A stretch of 64,000 nucleotides of DNA from Betaproteobacteria bacterium (GCA_013287275.1 JABDED010000007.1:1-64000); one strand, 5' to 3'. Counted from the stretch's first letter, positions 17,737 through 26,697 are shown. Numbers and translations are program-made. The notes: a model not told the origin generated them from the sequence alone.

Positions 17737-18636
17737 ATGAAATGGGCTGTAGTTAGCTTTTATTTTTTATCCATCCTGCATATCCATTTCCGCGGCAAGG
17801 TGCGCTTGCCGTTCATGCGCCAGTTGTTCGACCATTCGTCCTTCATGGCGCCGATCAACCTGTTCATGCACGTGTTTTCCAAGGTGCCGTCCACGCCTTA
17901 CTTTGCCGTCAGCGAATTCAAGGACCTGGAACCGCTGCAGCAAAACTGGCAGGTGATCCGCGCCGAAGCCGAGAACCTGCTGGCCTTGCAAAAAATCAAG
18001 GCGGCGGAAAACCATGACGACGCTGGCTTCAATTCCTTTTTCAAGAACGGCTGGAAACGCTTTTACTTGAAATGGTATAACGCCAGCCATCCATCGGCCG
18101 AGCGCTTTTGTCCGCAGACCTATGCGCTGTTGCGCAACATCCCCTCGGTCAAGGCGGCGATGTTTGCCGAGCTGCCGCCCGGAGGCAAGCTCAACCCGCA
18201 CCGCGACCCGTTTGCCGGTTCCCTGCGTTACCACCTGGGCCTTGCGACGCCGAATGACGACCGCTGCTTTATCGAAGTCGACGGCCAGCGTTATAGCTGG
18301 CGCGATGGACAGGGCGTGATCTTCGATGAAACCTATATCCACTGGGCGATCAATGGCAGCGATGGCGGCCGCATCATCCTGTTCTGCGACATCGAACGTC
18401 CGATGCGCTTCCGCTGGGCGCAGGCGATCAACCGCTGGCTGGGTCATACGATGATGACGGCAGCCGCATCGCCGAACGAAACCGGCGACCAGACCGGCGG
18501 CGTCAGCAAGATATTCTACGTGTCCCATGTGATGGGCCAGTATCGCCGCCGCTTTAAAGCCTGGAACAAGAACGTCTATAAATTGACCAAGGTGGCCCTG
18601 ATCCTGGCAGTCGCCGCATTGATCATTTTTGTCTGA
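17737..18636 (+). CDS. lpxO: lipid A 2-hydroxylase, Fe(II)/2-oxoglutarate dioxygenase
   Basis: 299 residues, the length of Salmonella LpxO, which 2-hydroxylates a secondary acyl chain of lipid A. Large blocks match from memory: His-Phe-Arg-Gly-Lys-Val-Arg near the start, Phe-Asp-His-Ser-Ser-Phe-Met-Ala-Pro-Ile-Asn at 31-41 and Phe-Ala-Glu-Leu-Pro-Pro-Gly near 143. The iron site is His155-Arg-Asp157 with distal His202; Arg212 would bind 2-oxoglutarate. Hydrophobic helices at both ends fit an inner-membrane enzyme. The start at 17737 matches the family N-terminus; an earlier in-frame start at 17692 adds 15 residues. Confidence 0.9.
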   Translation: MKWAVVSFYFLSILHIHFRGKVRLPFMRQLFDHSSFMAPINLFMHVFSKVPSTPYFAVSEFKDLEPLQQNWQVIRAEAENLLALQKIKAAENHDDAGFNSFFKNGWKRFYLKWYNASHPSAERFCPQTYALLRNIPSVKAAMFAELPPGGKLNPHRDPFAGSLRYHLGLATPNDDRCFIEVDGQRYSWRDGQGVIFDETYIHWAINGSDGGRIILFCDIERPMRFRWAQAINRWLGHTMMTAAASPNETGDQTGGVSKIFYVSHVMGQYRRRFKAWNKNVYKLTKVALILAVAALIIFV

Positions 18637-18649
18637 GTTATCTGCAAAT

Positions 18650-18685
18650 TCACGGCCCGCAGCATCGGGGCCGTGACTGGCTTTT
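18650..18685 (+). terminator. terminator after lpxO
   Basis: TCACGGCCC (18650-18658) pairs with GGGCCGTGA (18668-18676), followed shortly by TTTTC. Confidence 0.65.
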
Positions 18686-18745
18686 CTGTGTCGCAAGCTT
18701 TCATGCGTGCCAGCCATCCTCTCTAAGATTTTTCACACTGGCAGC

Positions 18746-19321
18746 CTAGCGCTGCAAACCCGGCACGGACATGTGGCCGACTTCATAGTGCTGTATCTGC
18801 TCCCGATGCAGGCTGTCATTGGCATTGCGCCACAAGCGTAGCCGTACCAGCGTCCATGAACCCGGCTCGAACGCGGTGACTGCTGCCAGTGCTCCCTGGC
18901 TGACGATATCCTGCTGCGCAATGCCGCTTTCGCGTTCACGCAATTCGCTGAGCGCTGCAAAAGGCGGTATCGCGATGACTTCGCGGGTAGCATACCGGGC
19001 CGCAGCCATTTCTGCGCTTAGCGAAGCCTGCCATACCGACCAGACTTTTACCGAGGGCCAGCCGAAGGACTTGACCAGACCTTCAAAGCTTGGGCCGCAC
19101 AGGAAATTATTCATGCCTTCGCTGCTTTCCCACAGATAGAAGGGCGCATATAGATTTTCCCGGGAATGAATGGATGCCGAATCACGGTCAGCACTGAGGT
19201 AAGCCTTGAATGCCAGCCCAGGAAAATGGTCCAGCAAATGGCCTTTGCTGGCGATACGCTGCCGGATGACGTCCATATCGTAGTCGGCGGGCAGGACGAA
19301 GCTGTATTGCATGGCAATCAT
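18746..19321 (-). CDS. DUF4865 family protein
   Basis: 191 residues from the ATG at 19321, which has GGAGG six bases upstream; a longer in-frame start at 19408 would overlap the preceding gene. It begins Met-Ile-Ala-Met-Gln-Tyr-Ser-Phe and has the layout I associate with DUF4865. It is the last gene of a CMD-tautomerase-DUF4865 operon controlled by the divergent LysR regulator. The family probably has a dimeric alpha/beta-barrel fold like EthD or monooxygenase-like small proteins, but no function is established. Confidence 0.65.
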   Translation of the reverse strand: MIAMQYSFVLPADYDMDVIRQRIASKGHLLDHFPGLAFKAYLSADRDSASIHSRENLYAPFYLWESSEGMNNFLCGPSFEGLVKSFGWPSVKVWSVWQASLSAEMAAARYATREVIAIPPFAALSELRERESGIAQQDIVSQGALAAVTAFEPGSWTLVRLRLWRNANDSLHREQIQHYEVGHMSVPGLQR

Positions 19322-19359
19322 GGGATGCCTCCATATTGATTGATGTAATGTATTGATGG

Positions 19360-19752
19360 TTAGCGGGCGGATTCGTTCACTAACGATTGGCCCGCAGCAA
19401 ATGACCATTCGTCCGGCGCGGTGGTGTTGATGATCACCATCACGTCTTCAGGCCGTATTCCCGGCGCATCGGCCAGCAATTCGACCAGGCGCCTGTAAAA
19501 TGCCTGCTTGGCCGGCGTCGCGCGCAGCCTGCCGGCGGTAATGCAAATCAGCACAAAGTCATCGGAGCGCGGGCCGCCTTGATAATGCCGGTCGAAGATC
19601 AGCTCTTCCGGTTCATGCTGGTGGATGGCCTGGAAGCGGTCGTCCGGCGGTACCTCGAATGTTTCGACCAGGGCTTGGTGCAGCTTGTCGGAAAGGGCCT
19701 GCAGATATTCCTTCGGCTTGCCTTTTAGTAGGGAGATGCGTGCGAACGGCAT
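19360..19752 (-). CDS. tautomerase family protein
   Basis: 130 residues of the 4-oxalocrotonate tautomerase superfamily. Met1 is followed by Pro2, the catalytic N-terminal proline after Met removal. The beta-alpha-beta core repeats twice, as in the longer tautomerases of about 130 residues. An Arg-rich segment around residues 70-85 may provide the carboxylate-binding groups. It likely catalyses keto-enol tautomerisation or a related step on a small acid. It lies seven bases after the CMD-domain gene in the same operon. Confidence 0.8.
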   Translation of the reverse strand: MPFARISLLKGKPKEYLQALSDKLHQALVETFEVPPDDRFQAIHQHEPEELIFDRHYQGGPRSDDFVLICITAGRLRATPAKQAFYRRLVELLADAPGIRPEDVMVIINTTAPDEWSFAAGQSLVNESAR

Positions 19753-19759
19753 GGCGGTT

Positions 19760-20074
19760 TTATCCTTTCAGTGTTTTCAATGTGTTTACCGCAGAGGCCG
19801 CAGTCGGCCAGCCGGAATAAAAAGCCAGGTGGGTGATCAGCTCGACCAGTTCTGCCTGCGTTACGCCGTTTTCCAGTGCCCTGTTCAGGTGGAAGGGCAG
19901 TTGCTCGCTACGGTTCAGTGTAACCAGCGCCGACACGGTGACCAGGCTGCGGTCGCGCTTGGAGAGGTCGGCTCGCTCCCAGATATCGCCGAACGGCACT
20001 TCGTCGGTCAGATCTGCCAGCTTGGGGGCAATATCCCCCATCATTTGTCTTGCGAGGCGGGGTGTCTGGCTCAT
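19760..20074 (-). CDS. carboxymuconolactone decarboxylase (CMD) family protein
   Basis: 104 residues from the ATG at 20074, which has GGAG eight bases upstream. The CMD fold is indicated by Leu-Ser-Lys-Arg-Asp-Arg-Ser-Leu-Val-Thr-Val-Ser-Ala-Leu, then Gly-Val-Thr-Gln-Ala-Glu-Leu-Val-Glu, then His-Leu-Ala-Phe-Tyr. The Cys-x-x-Cys of AhpD-type peroxidases is absent, so this is the CMD rather than the redox type. It is the first gene of a three-gene operon with a perfect palindrome 20 bases upstream. Confidence 0.8.
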   Translation of the reverse strand: MSQTPRLARQMMGDIAPKLADLTDEVPFGDIWERADLSKRDRSLVTVSALVTLNRSEQLPFHLNRALENGVTQAELVELITHLAFYSGWPTAASAVNTLKTLKG

Positions 20075-20093
20075 ATGGATTCTCCGGTAAAGT

Positions 20094-20116
20094 GTATTGG
20101 TGATTGACACCAATAC
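20094..20116. promoter_or_regulatory. perfect palindrome, probable LysR operator
   Basis: GTATTGGTG (20094-20102) and CACCAATAC (20108-20116) are perfect inverted arms with a 5-base spacer. It lies between the CMD operon and the divergent LysR gene. Its position close to the CMD start suits operator or activator binding. Confidence 0.65.
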
Positions 20117-20187
20117 AATAGCGCCTTATCGTTATCCATAAAATCAGATAATTTTGAATCAATAGTTCAAAAAAACGGGATGATTGC

Positions 20188-21084
20188 ATGTTGAGAATCA
20201 GTTTTGACCTGGATGTGCTGCGGAGTTTTGTCACCGGCATCGAGCTAGGCAATTTTGCCAAGGCGGCGGACAGGCTGGGGCGCTCCACATCCGCTGTCAG
20301 CGCGCAGCTTAAAAAACTGGAAGACCAGGTCGGGGCGCCGATTTTGCGTAAGGCGGGGCGCGGCTTGGTGCTGACACCGGCGGGGGAGACCTTGCTGGCC
20401 TATGCGCGGCGGCTGCTGGAGCTCAACGATGAAGCGGCGACTGCCGTGCGCGGCGTAGAGCTGGAAGGATGGATACGATTGGGAATGGCGGAAGACTTCG
20501 GCGAACATATCCTGACCGATGTCCTGGGCCGTTTTGCCCGCGCGCATCCCAAGGTAAGGATAGAAGCCAAAGTGGCACGTAATGCGGCCTTGCTCGAGTA
20601 TATCGATGCCGGCAGCCTGGACCTGACGCTGCTCTGGGATTCCGGCGTTGCCACTCCGCATTCGCAGCAGCTTGGCCAGTTGCCGATGCGCTGGATAGCA
20701 TCGGCAGACGCATCTGCTATCCGCAAGCCGGACGCAGCAAATCCCTTGCCGCTGGTTGCCTTTGAAGCGCCTTGCCTGATGCGCTCTGCCGCGACCGCCG
20801 CACTTGACCACGCCGGCATTCCATGGCGGATCGCATTCAGCAGCCCTAGCCTGAGCGGCATCTGGGCTGCAGTCACGGCAGGACTTGGGGTTACTGTGCG
20901 CACCGAGGTCGGCCTGCCCGAAAAGCTGCGGGTGCTTGATTCGGCTGCTTTCGTGTTGCCGGCACTGCCCAGGCTGGGCCTCAAACTGTGCCAGGCGGAA
21001 GCTGAGTTGGACGCGGCCACGCAGCGCTTGCGTGAAATTATTGTGGATACGCTGGAACGATCAGGTTTGGGCGCGCCCAAGTAG
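20188..21084 (+). CDS. LysR-family transcriptional regulator
   Basis: 298 residues. The N-terminal winged helix has Phe-Ala-Lys-Ala-Ala-Asp-Arg-Leu-Gly-Arg-Ser-Thr-Ser-Ala-Val-Ser, then Leu-Glu-Asp-Gln-Val-Gly, the LysR hallmark. A periplasmic-binding-like effector domain follows from about residue 90. It is divergent from the CMD-tautomerase-DUF4865 operon and probably controls it through the palindrome at 20094-20116. The effector is unknown. It converges on dinB with 21 bases between the stops. Confidence 0.85.
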   Translation: MLRISFDLDVLRSFVTGIELGNFAKAADRLGRSTSAVSAQLKKLEDQVGAPILRKAGRGLVLTPAGETLLAYARRLLELNDEAATAVRGVELEGWIRLGMAEDFGEHILTDVLGRFARAHPKVRIEAKVARNAALLEYIDAGSLDLTLLWDSGVATPHSQQLGQLPMRWIASADASAIRKPDAANPLPLVAFEAPCLMRSAATAALDHAGIPWRIAFSSPSLSGIWAAVTAGLGVTVRTEVGLPEKLRVLDSAAFVLPALPRLGLKLCQAEAELDAATQRLREIIVDTLERSGLGAPK

Positions 21085-21105
21085 ATCCGGGGTGGCGGGG
21101 CCGGG

Positions 21106-22254
21106 TCACTCAGGAAACAAGTCGCCTTGCAACACATGTCCCAACTCTTCCTGCTCATCTGCCTTGCTCAATGCATTGGCGCGCACACCCAAAAGACGGA
21201 ATTTCTCTCCCAGCGGTACCCGGCGCAGGCATTCTCCGGCGGCCCTGCGTATCGTTTCTGCATTTGCCGTTGCAGCCGGCAGCGTCACGTCGCGAGTGAC
21301 GATGCGAAAGTCGGTATACCGAATCTTGATGCCGACAGTTCGGGTCACATATCCTTTGCGGGCCAGGTCGTCAGCCAGTCGGGTACATAATTCGGTAAAG
21401 ATTTTGGACAGCCTTTCGCGATCGTGCTTCGCATGCAGGTCACGTTCAAACGTGGTTTCACGGCTGATGCCTTTCGGCTCGGAACTGGTGGAAATTTCCC
21501 GGTCGTCAATGCCGTGCGAGGCACTGTGCAGCCAGGCTGCATATTTGCCGCCAAAATGGGTTTGCAACAGATCAGGATCGGCAGCGGCCAATTCCCCGAC
21601 CGTGCCTATACCCAGGCCGGCAAGCTTTTCCGTGGCTTTGGGCCCGATGCCGTTGACCTTTTTAACCGGCAAGGGCCAGATCCTGCCGGGGATATCATCC
21701 ATCGACAGAATAGTCAGGCCGTCCGGCTTCTCAAGATCGGAACATATTTTGGCCAGCAGCTTGTTCGGCGCTATGCCTATGGAGCAAGACAGGCCGGTGG
21801 CGTCGCGCACAGCCGTCTTGATGCGGGTCGCCAAAGCAAGGGTGTCTTCGGCATGTTCGCTTAAATCGATGTAGATCTCATCGATGCCGCGGTTCTCTAT
21901 CTTCGGCGCGATGCCGGCCACGGCCTGCTTGAATAGCTTTGAGTAGTGGCGATAAGAGTCAAAATCGGTCGGCAAGATATACGCGTCCGGCGCTAGTTTT
22001 GCCGCCTTCATCATGCCCATCGCCGAGAAAACTCCTAACTGGCGGGCCGCATAGGTCGATGTTGTGACCACACCCCGGCCGACGTAATCCCTGAGCCTGG
22101 AAAACTGGCGGCTGCCGTCGGCAAGTTCGATGGGCTTTTGCGAAGAACGTCCGCCGATCACGACCGCCTGCCCGCGCAGTTCCGGATAGCGCAGCAACTC
22201 CACGCTGGCGTAGAAGGCGTCCATATCCAGGTGGGCGATGCGGCGTTCAGTCAT
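21106..22254 (-). CDS. dinB: DNA polymerase IV (Y-family)
   Basis: 382-residue translesion polymerase. Catalytic acidic residues are in His-Leu-Asp-Met-Asp-Ala-Phe-Tyr-Ala-Ser-Val near residues 8-18 and in the Asp-Glu pair of Gly-Ile-Asp-Glu-Ile-Tyr. Two helix-hairpin-helix-like segments and the little-finger domain follow. The C-terminus does not show a standard beta-clamp motif that I can recognise. The start at 22254 gives the conserved N-terminus; 22275 is an alternative. A LexA box lies about 110 bases upstream, so SOS induction is expected. Confidence 0.9.
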   Translation of the reverse strand: MTERRIAHLDMDAFYASVELLRYPELRGQAVVIGGRSSQKPIELADGSRQFSRLRDYVGRGVVTTSTYAARQLGVFSAMGMMKAAKLAPDAYILPTDFDSYRHYSKLFKQAVAGIAPKIENRGIDEIYIDLSEHAEDTLALATRIKTAVRDATGLSCSIGIAPNKLLAKICSDLEKPDGLTILSMDDIPGRIWPLPVKKVNGIGPKATEKLAGLGIGTVGELAAADPDLLQTHFGGKYAAWLHSASHGIDDREISTSSEPKGISRETTFERDLHAKHDRERLSKIFTELCTRLADDLARKGYVTRTVGIKIRYTDFRIVTRDVTLPAATANAETIRRAAGECLRRVPLGEKFRLLGVRANALSKADEQEELGHVLQGDLFPE

Positions 22255-22364
22255 GGCAGTCCATTGCTGCCGCACGATGATACTGGGAAATCAGGGAGGT
22301 TGGCCGGGCAACGAGGAAATCATCGGTGCCCCCCGGGTTCTGATTGGTTTGGCGGCATGCGATA

Positions 22365-22380
22365 CTGTTCATGCATACAG
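22365..22380 (-). promoter_or_regulatory. LexA (SOS) box upstream of dinB
   Basis: CTG-N10-CAG: CTGTTCATGCATACAG with flanking TA and TA. This fits the CTGT-N8-ACAG LexA pattern at the inner C and A positions and lies about 110 bases upstream of dinB. The match is good but the distance to the start is rather long. Confidence 0.7.
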
Positions 22381-22453
22381 TATATCAAGACAGGCCACAG
22401 AATTGAACATCTTTCAAAAGATGGTGCGTGCTGACACCAGTTGAAAGCAGCAG

Positions 22454-23605
22454 CTAGTTCCTGACAAAGAGCAACAGGTAGCCGATGACGGCAGCTATCA
22501 ACAGGAAGGGTACTGCGTAAGCATGAAACACTATCCAGGCTCTACGGTCGCCGCTCATCCGTAAGGCAATCAGGTTCGCCAGGGAGCCAACCATAAAGCC
22601 GAAGCCTCCAACACTGACGCCATAGGAAATAACCTTCCAGTTGTCTGAGTATTCAGCGAGCGCAATTGCCGCAGGTACATTGCTGACGATCTGCGATGTG
22701 GCGATACTGGCCAGGTATAGATGTTTTGGCAACTCCAAACCCAGGCCATGCATTCCGTCGCGAATAAAGCTTAGGCCGGCCAGTAATCTGAGGTCGATGA
22801 ACATCAGCACGAACACCAGCAGCAGACCCCAGTCCAGTTGCAGCAATATCCGCGGACGCAACAGCAGGAATACCAGCAGGACCACACCCAGCGCCCATCC
22901 GGTTTGATGCATATCGGCGGCTACCAGAAACGGCACGTAAAATATCAGCGAGACGCCTAGCAAGACAGGATCGAGGGCGGTTTTTTCATCGCTGCCGTTG
23001 ACCTGCACGGGGCGGTCGCTGAACACGTATACCGTTAAAGCCAATAGCACGAGCATCAGGATGGTAACGAGGGGGAGCATGTGCCAGACAAATTCAGCGA
23101 ACGGCGTTTTTGACAACTGCCACAAGAACAGGTTCTGTGGATTGCCGATGGGTGTTAAAGCCGACCCGGCGTTGACCGCCAGCGCTTCAAAAATGATCAG
23201 CCGGGTAGCCGGTATTGCAATAATCCGGCACACCCCCAGGGTAAGCGGCACGACGACGAACAATGCCACGTCATTGGTCAGCAAGGTCGACAGCAATGCC
23301 GCCGTGAGCACCAAAAATACTGCTGTCGCGCGCTCGGTCGCCATCAGGCCGACCATCTTTTTGCCTAGCCTGAGCATCAACCCGCTAGTTTCCAGCCCCT
23401 TGGTGAGAAGCAGGAGTCCGGTCAGCGCTGCAATTGTGGGCCAGTCTACCAAGGCAGGGTAGCTGGGGATTTTTTCAGGCCTAAAAATGCCGAGCACGAT
23501 CAGACCTGCCGCCAGAATGAGGAAAAAAGTATCCTTGCGCAGGGAGTCAAGCAAAGCCCACATGGGATGTGGCGCGATCAGGGATGCTGTATTGTTCGTA
23601 TTCAT
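22454..23605 (-). CDS. inner-membrane anion transporter, SLC13/ArsB-NhaD superfamily (YbiR-like)
   Basis: 383 residues with about ten hydrophobic segments. The motif Ala-Leu-Thr-Pro-Ile-Gly-Asn-Pro-Gln-Asn-Leu near residue 150 is the hallmark of the ion transporter (IT) superfamily, and a second half-repeat has Ser-Asn-Val-Pro-Ala-Ala near 309. This puts it with DASS/ArsB/NhaD-like proteins and closest to the uncharacterised YbiR group. The substrate could be a dicarboxylate, sulfate or another anion; the sequence does not decide. It is leftward, with its stop 190 bases from the dinB start. Confidence 0.75.
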   Translation of the reverse strand: MNTNNTASLIAPHPMWALLDSLRKDTFFLILAAGLIVLGIFRPEKIPSYPALVDWPTIAALTGLLLLTKGLETSGLMLRLGKKMVGLMATERATAVFLVLTAALLSTLLTNDVALFVVVPLTLGVCRIIAIPATRLIIFEALAVNAGSALTPIGNPQNLFLWQLSKTPFAEFVWHMLPLVTILMLVLLALTVYVFSDRPVQVNGSDEKTALDPVLLGVSLIFYVPFLVAADMHQTGWALGVVLLVFLLLRPRILLQLDWGLLLVFVLMFIDLRLLAGLSFIRDGMHGLGLELPKHLYLASIATSQIVSNVPAAIALAEYSDNWKVISYGVSVGGFGFMVGSLANLIALRMSGDRRAWIVFHAYAVPFLLIAAVIGYLLLFVRN

Positions 23606-23690
23606 CAGGCTGGATTGCGACGGCGAGGCGTAGTTTGATTCGCCGCCAGATGCGTTTAACGTGGGGAACGCCGTACTTTACCAGTATTGT

Positions 23691-23723
23691 CGTAAGGCCG
23701 CACCTGCGCGGTGCAGCCTTACG
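23691..23723 (-). terminator. hairpin after the S53 peptidase gene
   Basis: CGTAAGGC (23691-23698) pairs with GCCTTACG (23716-23723) and inner GCACC pairs with GGTGC, with one mismatch. It lies 24 bases past the peptidase stop. No U tract follows. Confidence 0.55.
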
Positions 23724-23746
23724 CTTGCTGTCAGCTTGATATCAGC

Positions 23747-26137
23747 TTATTTTGCAGTGATGGTGACAGGAACGCTAAGCTGGGCGCTGCGGCCGGCAGA
23801 ATCGACCACCGAGACTTTGAGGCTGTAACTGCCGGTCACAGGGGCGGCCCAACTGACCATCAGATTCAGGCCGTTTGGCGAAAAGCTCATGCCCATCGGA
23901 ATCCCTGAAACGGATATTGAAAGCGAACTGACACCGGGGTCAGAGATGCTGATCATGCCGGTGAGCGCCTTACCCGATACACCGCTCATGGCAGATGCAG
24001 TAATCACCGGGCCAACAGTGGCGGCACCGGCTATCGTCAGCGTATAGACGGCTTGTCCGCTTAGACCGGTTTTGGTGTCTTTGGCAATCACGGTAACTGC
24101 ATAGGTCCCGGCCACAGGCGCGGCCCAGGTGACTTTGCCGGTGCTGCTGATTGTCATGCCAGCGGGCGCGCCGGTTAAAGAGTAGGTCACCGGATTGGCG
24201 TTCGTTACGGAAACGTCGAACGAGAGTGCCGTTCCAGCCTTGCCGCTGACGTTGGCAGGGTTGACAACCGGGGCGCTTGGTGAGGCGATGCTGACGGTGT
24301 AAATGCCCTGGCCGCTCAAGCCTGTCTTGCTGTCTTTAGCTATGACGGTAACAGAATAGCTGCCCGCCACCGGCGTAGCCCAGTTTACGGCGCCTGCGCT
24401 GCTGATCGTCATGCCGGCGGGCGCACCGCTCAATGCATAAGTCACAGGATTAGATGCCGTTACCGAGACGGTAAACGATAAAGCCGTGCCGACCTTGCCG
24501 GTGACGCTGGCTGGAACGACGGCAGGCGGCGTGGCAGCAGGTGCAGCGCCTGACAGCACGCTCAACAGGCTGCCGGCGTTAGGCGTTCCCAGTCCGCTCA
24601 ACGGATCATATCCAATTTTCGCAGTGCAGGTGCCGCAGCTGCCATCCGAACCTTTGGTGATGTCGCTGAACACGCTGGCGTAAGTTCCCGGTACGGTGGA
24701 TATCTGGCCATACAGGATGGAGTGGGGTGCGCCAAGTGCGGATTTTGCGTTCAGCGCGCGGGTGGCGTTTGCAATTGCGATGAGTCCGGCCCATTGCGGA
24801 GTGGACAGGCTGGTGCCGCCGGCGCTGAGCCATTTTACCGTGGAGCTGCCTGACGAAATCACCGCCAGGTACTGGCCGGTATTGGGATCGGCGTTAAAGG
24901 CGACGTCGGCGACATTCCGGCGTGTCACAAAGCCCATGCCGGGCACTGCATTGGTTTGATAGGTGGGCGCTGCAGTATAGGCGCTGGCACCGCCGCCGGT
25001 GCCGGACCAGCTTACTTCGGAGCGGGTGCCGGTGCCGGTGTAGGTCAGCGTCGTGCCGCCTACGGCCACTACGTTGGGGGACACAGAAGGCCATTGGACC
25101 GCTGCTCCGGAATCTCCAGTCGCAGCGAGGTAAGTCATATTGGCGCCAGCGAAAGCGGAATCGACAGAGCCGGTCCAATTGCCTTCTTGCGAACCAAAAC
25201 TCATCGAAACGATTCCCGGCCCCATCGCGTTGGCCAGCTTGACGGCGCCCAGCAGGCTATTCAGCGATGCGTCTGCCGCTTCGATCAGGACGATACGCGC
25301 CAGCGGCGCGGTGGCGTGCACCCATTGCACATCCAGAGCGATCTCCGTAGCCCAGCCGGAATCATAGGCCGGCTTGGTAGAGGTCATCGTGCCACTTGCC
25401 GTGTTATATACCACCGACAGCTCACAGCCGGTGCTGGAGGCAGCCGCGAGAGGCAAGCTCATACTGTTTGAGATCGCTTTTTGCGTGCAGGCAGGCAATC
25501 CGAATTTTTGGTTGAACGCAGTCAGCTCGGCGACCACGTTAGGGTCGTCCATCGCATCGACGATGTAGATGGTTTGCCCTGCACCGAGTTGGGCAGCCTG
25601 CGCTGCGGTAAGCGTCGCCCCTGGGGCCGGCAGTACAGGCAAGCCGTATGCGGCGCGGATCTGCGCGGGAGTATAGGTTGAAATGACGGTGTTCGAAGCC
25701 ATGGGCGTGACGGCGCCATTGGCAGCGGTGCTGTCAGTGCCGGCTCCGCGCATCGCCTGAGCCGCTTCCAGTCGCCGTACAGTCAAGCCGCGTGTGGAGA
25801 GACCTGTCAAAGTGTCTGGCACTGCCTGCATGCGAGGGGCCATGCGCGAGGAGGCCGCGCGGCCGTCGGCATCGATATCGTCCGGCACGTTCAACAGCGC
25901 TGCTGCAACGTGGAACGCCGGTTGCGCAGCCTGCGTTGCAGCGGCATCCGGCAATGCAGGATCAGCCAGTTGGAATGTTGTCGTGCCGCTTGCCAGCGCC
26001 GCCTGGGCCTCGACCTGGGGGCGGCTGGATTGATCGCCGCTTCCGCCGCCGCAAGCACTCAGAAGTGCCGATGCAAAAACCGACAGCAGTAATCCCGTAC
26101 GGGAGATGTTATAGAGACCAGCGGGATTTTTTTTCAT
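23747..26137 (-). CDS. S53 (sedolisin) peptidase lipoprotein with Ig-like repeats
   Basis: 796 residues from the ATG at 26137. A lipoprotein signal (Leu-Leu-Ser-Ala-Cys29) is followed by a linker of about 120 residues and a sedolisin domain. The catalytic residues are Glu265 and Asp269 in Ala-Thr-Glu-Ile-Ala-Leu-Asp, Asp342 in Thr-Gly-Asp-Ser-Gly, and Ser443 in Gly-Gly-Thr-Ser. The end has the Ca-binding style Asp-Ile-Thr and Gly-Leu-Gly-Thr-Pro. Two near-identical repeats of about 90 residues (about 555-645 and 645-735) plus a third partial look like Ig/cadherin-type domains. An in-frame start at 26248 would lie within the riboswitch, so 26137 is preferred. The c-di-GMP riboswitch ties this surface protease to the lifestyle switch. 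Confidence 0.9.
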   Translation of the reverse strand: MKKNPAGLYNISRTGLLLSVFASALLSACGGGSGDQSSRPQVEAQAALASGTTTFQLADPALPDAAATQAAQPAFHVAAALLNVPDDIDADGRAASSRMAPRMQAVPDTLTGLSTRGLTVRRLEAAQAMRGAGTDSTAANGAVTPMASNTVISTYTPAQIRAAYGLPVLPAPGATLTAAQAAQLGAGQTIYIVDAMDDPNVVAELTAFNQKFGLPACTQKAISNSMSLPLAAASSTGCELSVVYNTASGTMTSTKPAYDSGWATEIALDVQWVHATAPLARIVLIEAADASLNSLLGAVKLANAMGPGIVSMSFGSQEGNWTGSVDSAFAGANMTYLAATGDSGAAVQWPSVSPNVVAVGGTTLTYTGTGTRSEVSWSGTGGGASAYTAAPTYQTNAVPGMGFVTRRNVADVAFNADPNTGQYLAVISSGSSTVKWLSAGGTSLSTPQWAGLIAIANATRALNAKSALGAPHSILYGQISTVPGTYASVFSDITKGSDGSCGTCTAKIGYDPLSGLGTPNAGSLLSVLSGAAPAATPPAVVPASVTGKVGTALSFTVSVTASNPVTYALSGAPAGMTISSAGAVNWATPVAGSYSVTVIAKDSKTGLSGQGIYTVSIASPSAPVVNPANVSGKAGTALSFDVSVTNANPVTYSLTGAPAGMTISSTGKVTWAAPVAGTYAVTVIAKDTKTGLSGQAVYTLTIAGAATVGPVITASAMSGVSGKALTGMISISDPGVSSLSISVSGIPMGMSFSPNGLNLMVSWAAPVTGSYSLKVSVVDSAGRSAQLSVPVTITAK

Positions 26138-26215
26138 GGCTACAACGCTCCGGTATAGGCGAGGGCCACGCTCAGACAACGCTTGCAAATACGCAGTAAA
26201 TGCAGATCCGCTTAT

Positions 26216-26300
26216 ACGTCGGCAACCCCGCTGCCCTGGCGTTTTCACGCGGTAGGCCGGTGGCTTTGCGTCCCCGCCTTTCGACGGGGTTGCCCTCTAT
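26216..26300 (-). promoter_or_regulatory. cyclic-di-GMP-I (GEMM-I) riboswitch
   Basis: On the minus strand the conserved blocks appear in order: AGGGCAACC, a GC stem with a GAAA tetraloop (CCCCGUC-GAAA-GGCGGGG), GACGCAAAGCCACCGGCCUA, then after a short linker GGGCAGCGGGGUUGCC, which matches the second conserved stem of the GEMM-I class. It is 79 bases upstream of the S53 peptidase start and points at it. I see no clear terminator between aptamer and start, so it may control translation. Most of the 560-base gap between 26137 and 26698 is otherwise AT-rich leader without a gene. Confidence 0.9.
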
Positions 26301-26697
26301 GCTTGAGTAAAGTCCAGCAACAGGCTGGTTTACTGGCGTTTAGTGTAGCAGTAAAGCTTTCCCGGAAACATGGCGAAAGCACGGTGAAAGTTAAATTATG
26401 TTGCGTAAAATAGCTGCTTGATAAGCAAAATTCCATTTTTTTATTGGAACTGTCAACGACTCTTTGCAAAAATGCTTGACGGGGTTTTAATTTTTCGCTA
26501 CGAGGCAATTTCCATCGGCAGAATGGGCAGGAAAAACAACTCTTTATTGTGGCCGCTGCGGGCAGGTATTGCCGCGAAACTGCACGCGGGTACCGCGCCA
26601 GGCTGACGCGAGATCATCTGTTAAACTTGGCTGAAATGAACGTCAACGAGAAGCGCAGAAACCACCACGACGATCTGAAACCGGAATAGACCACCGC

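Noticed and set aside
17767-18717. 316-codon open frame opposite lpxO
   Set aside because: lpxO has matching catalytic residues and family sequence; the antisense does not.
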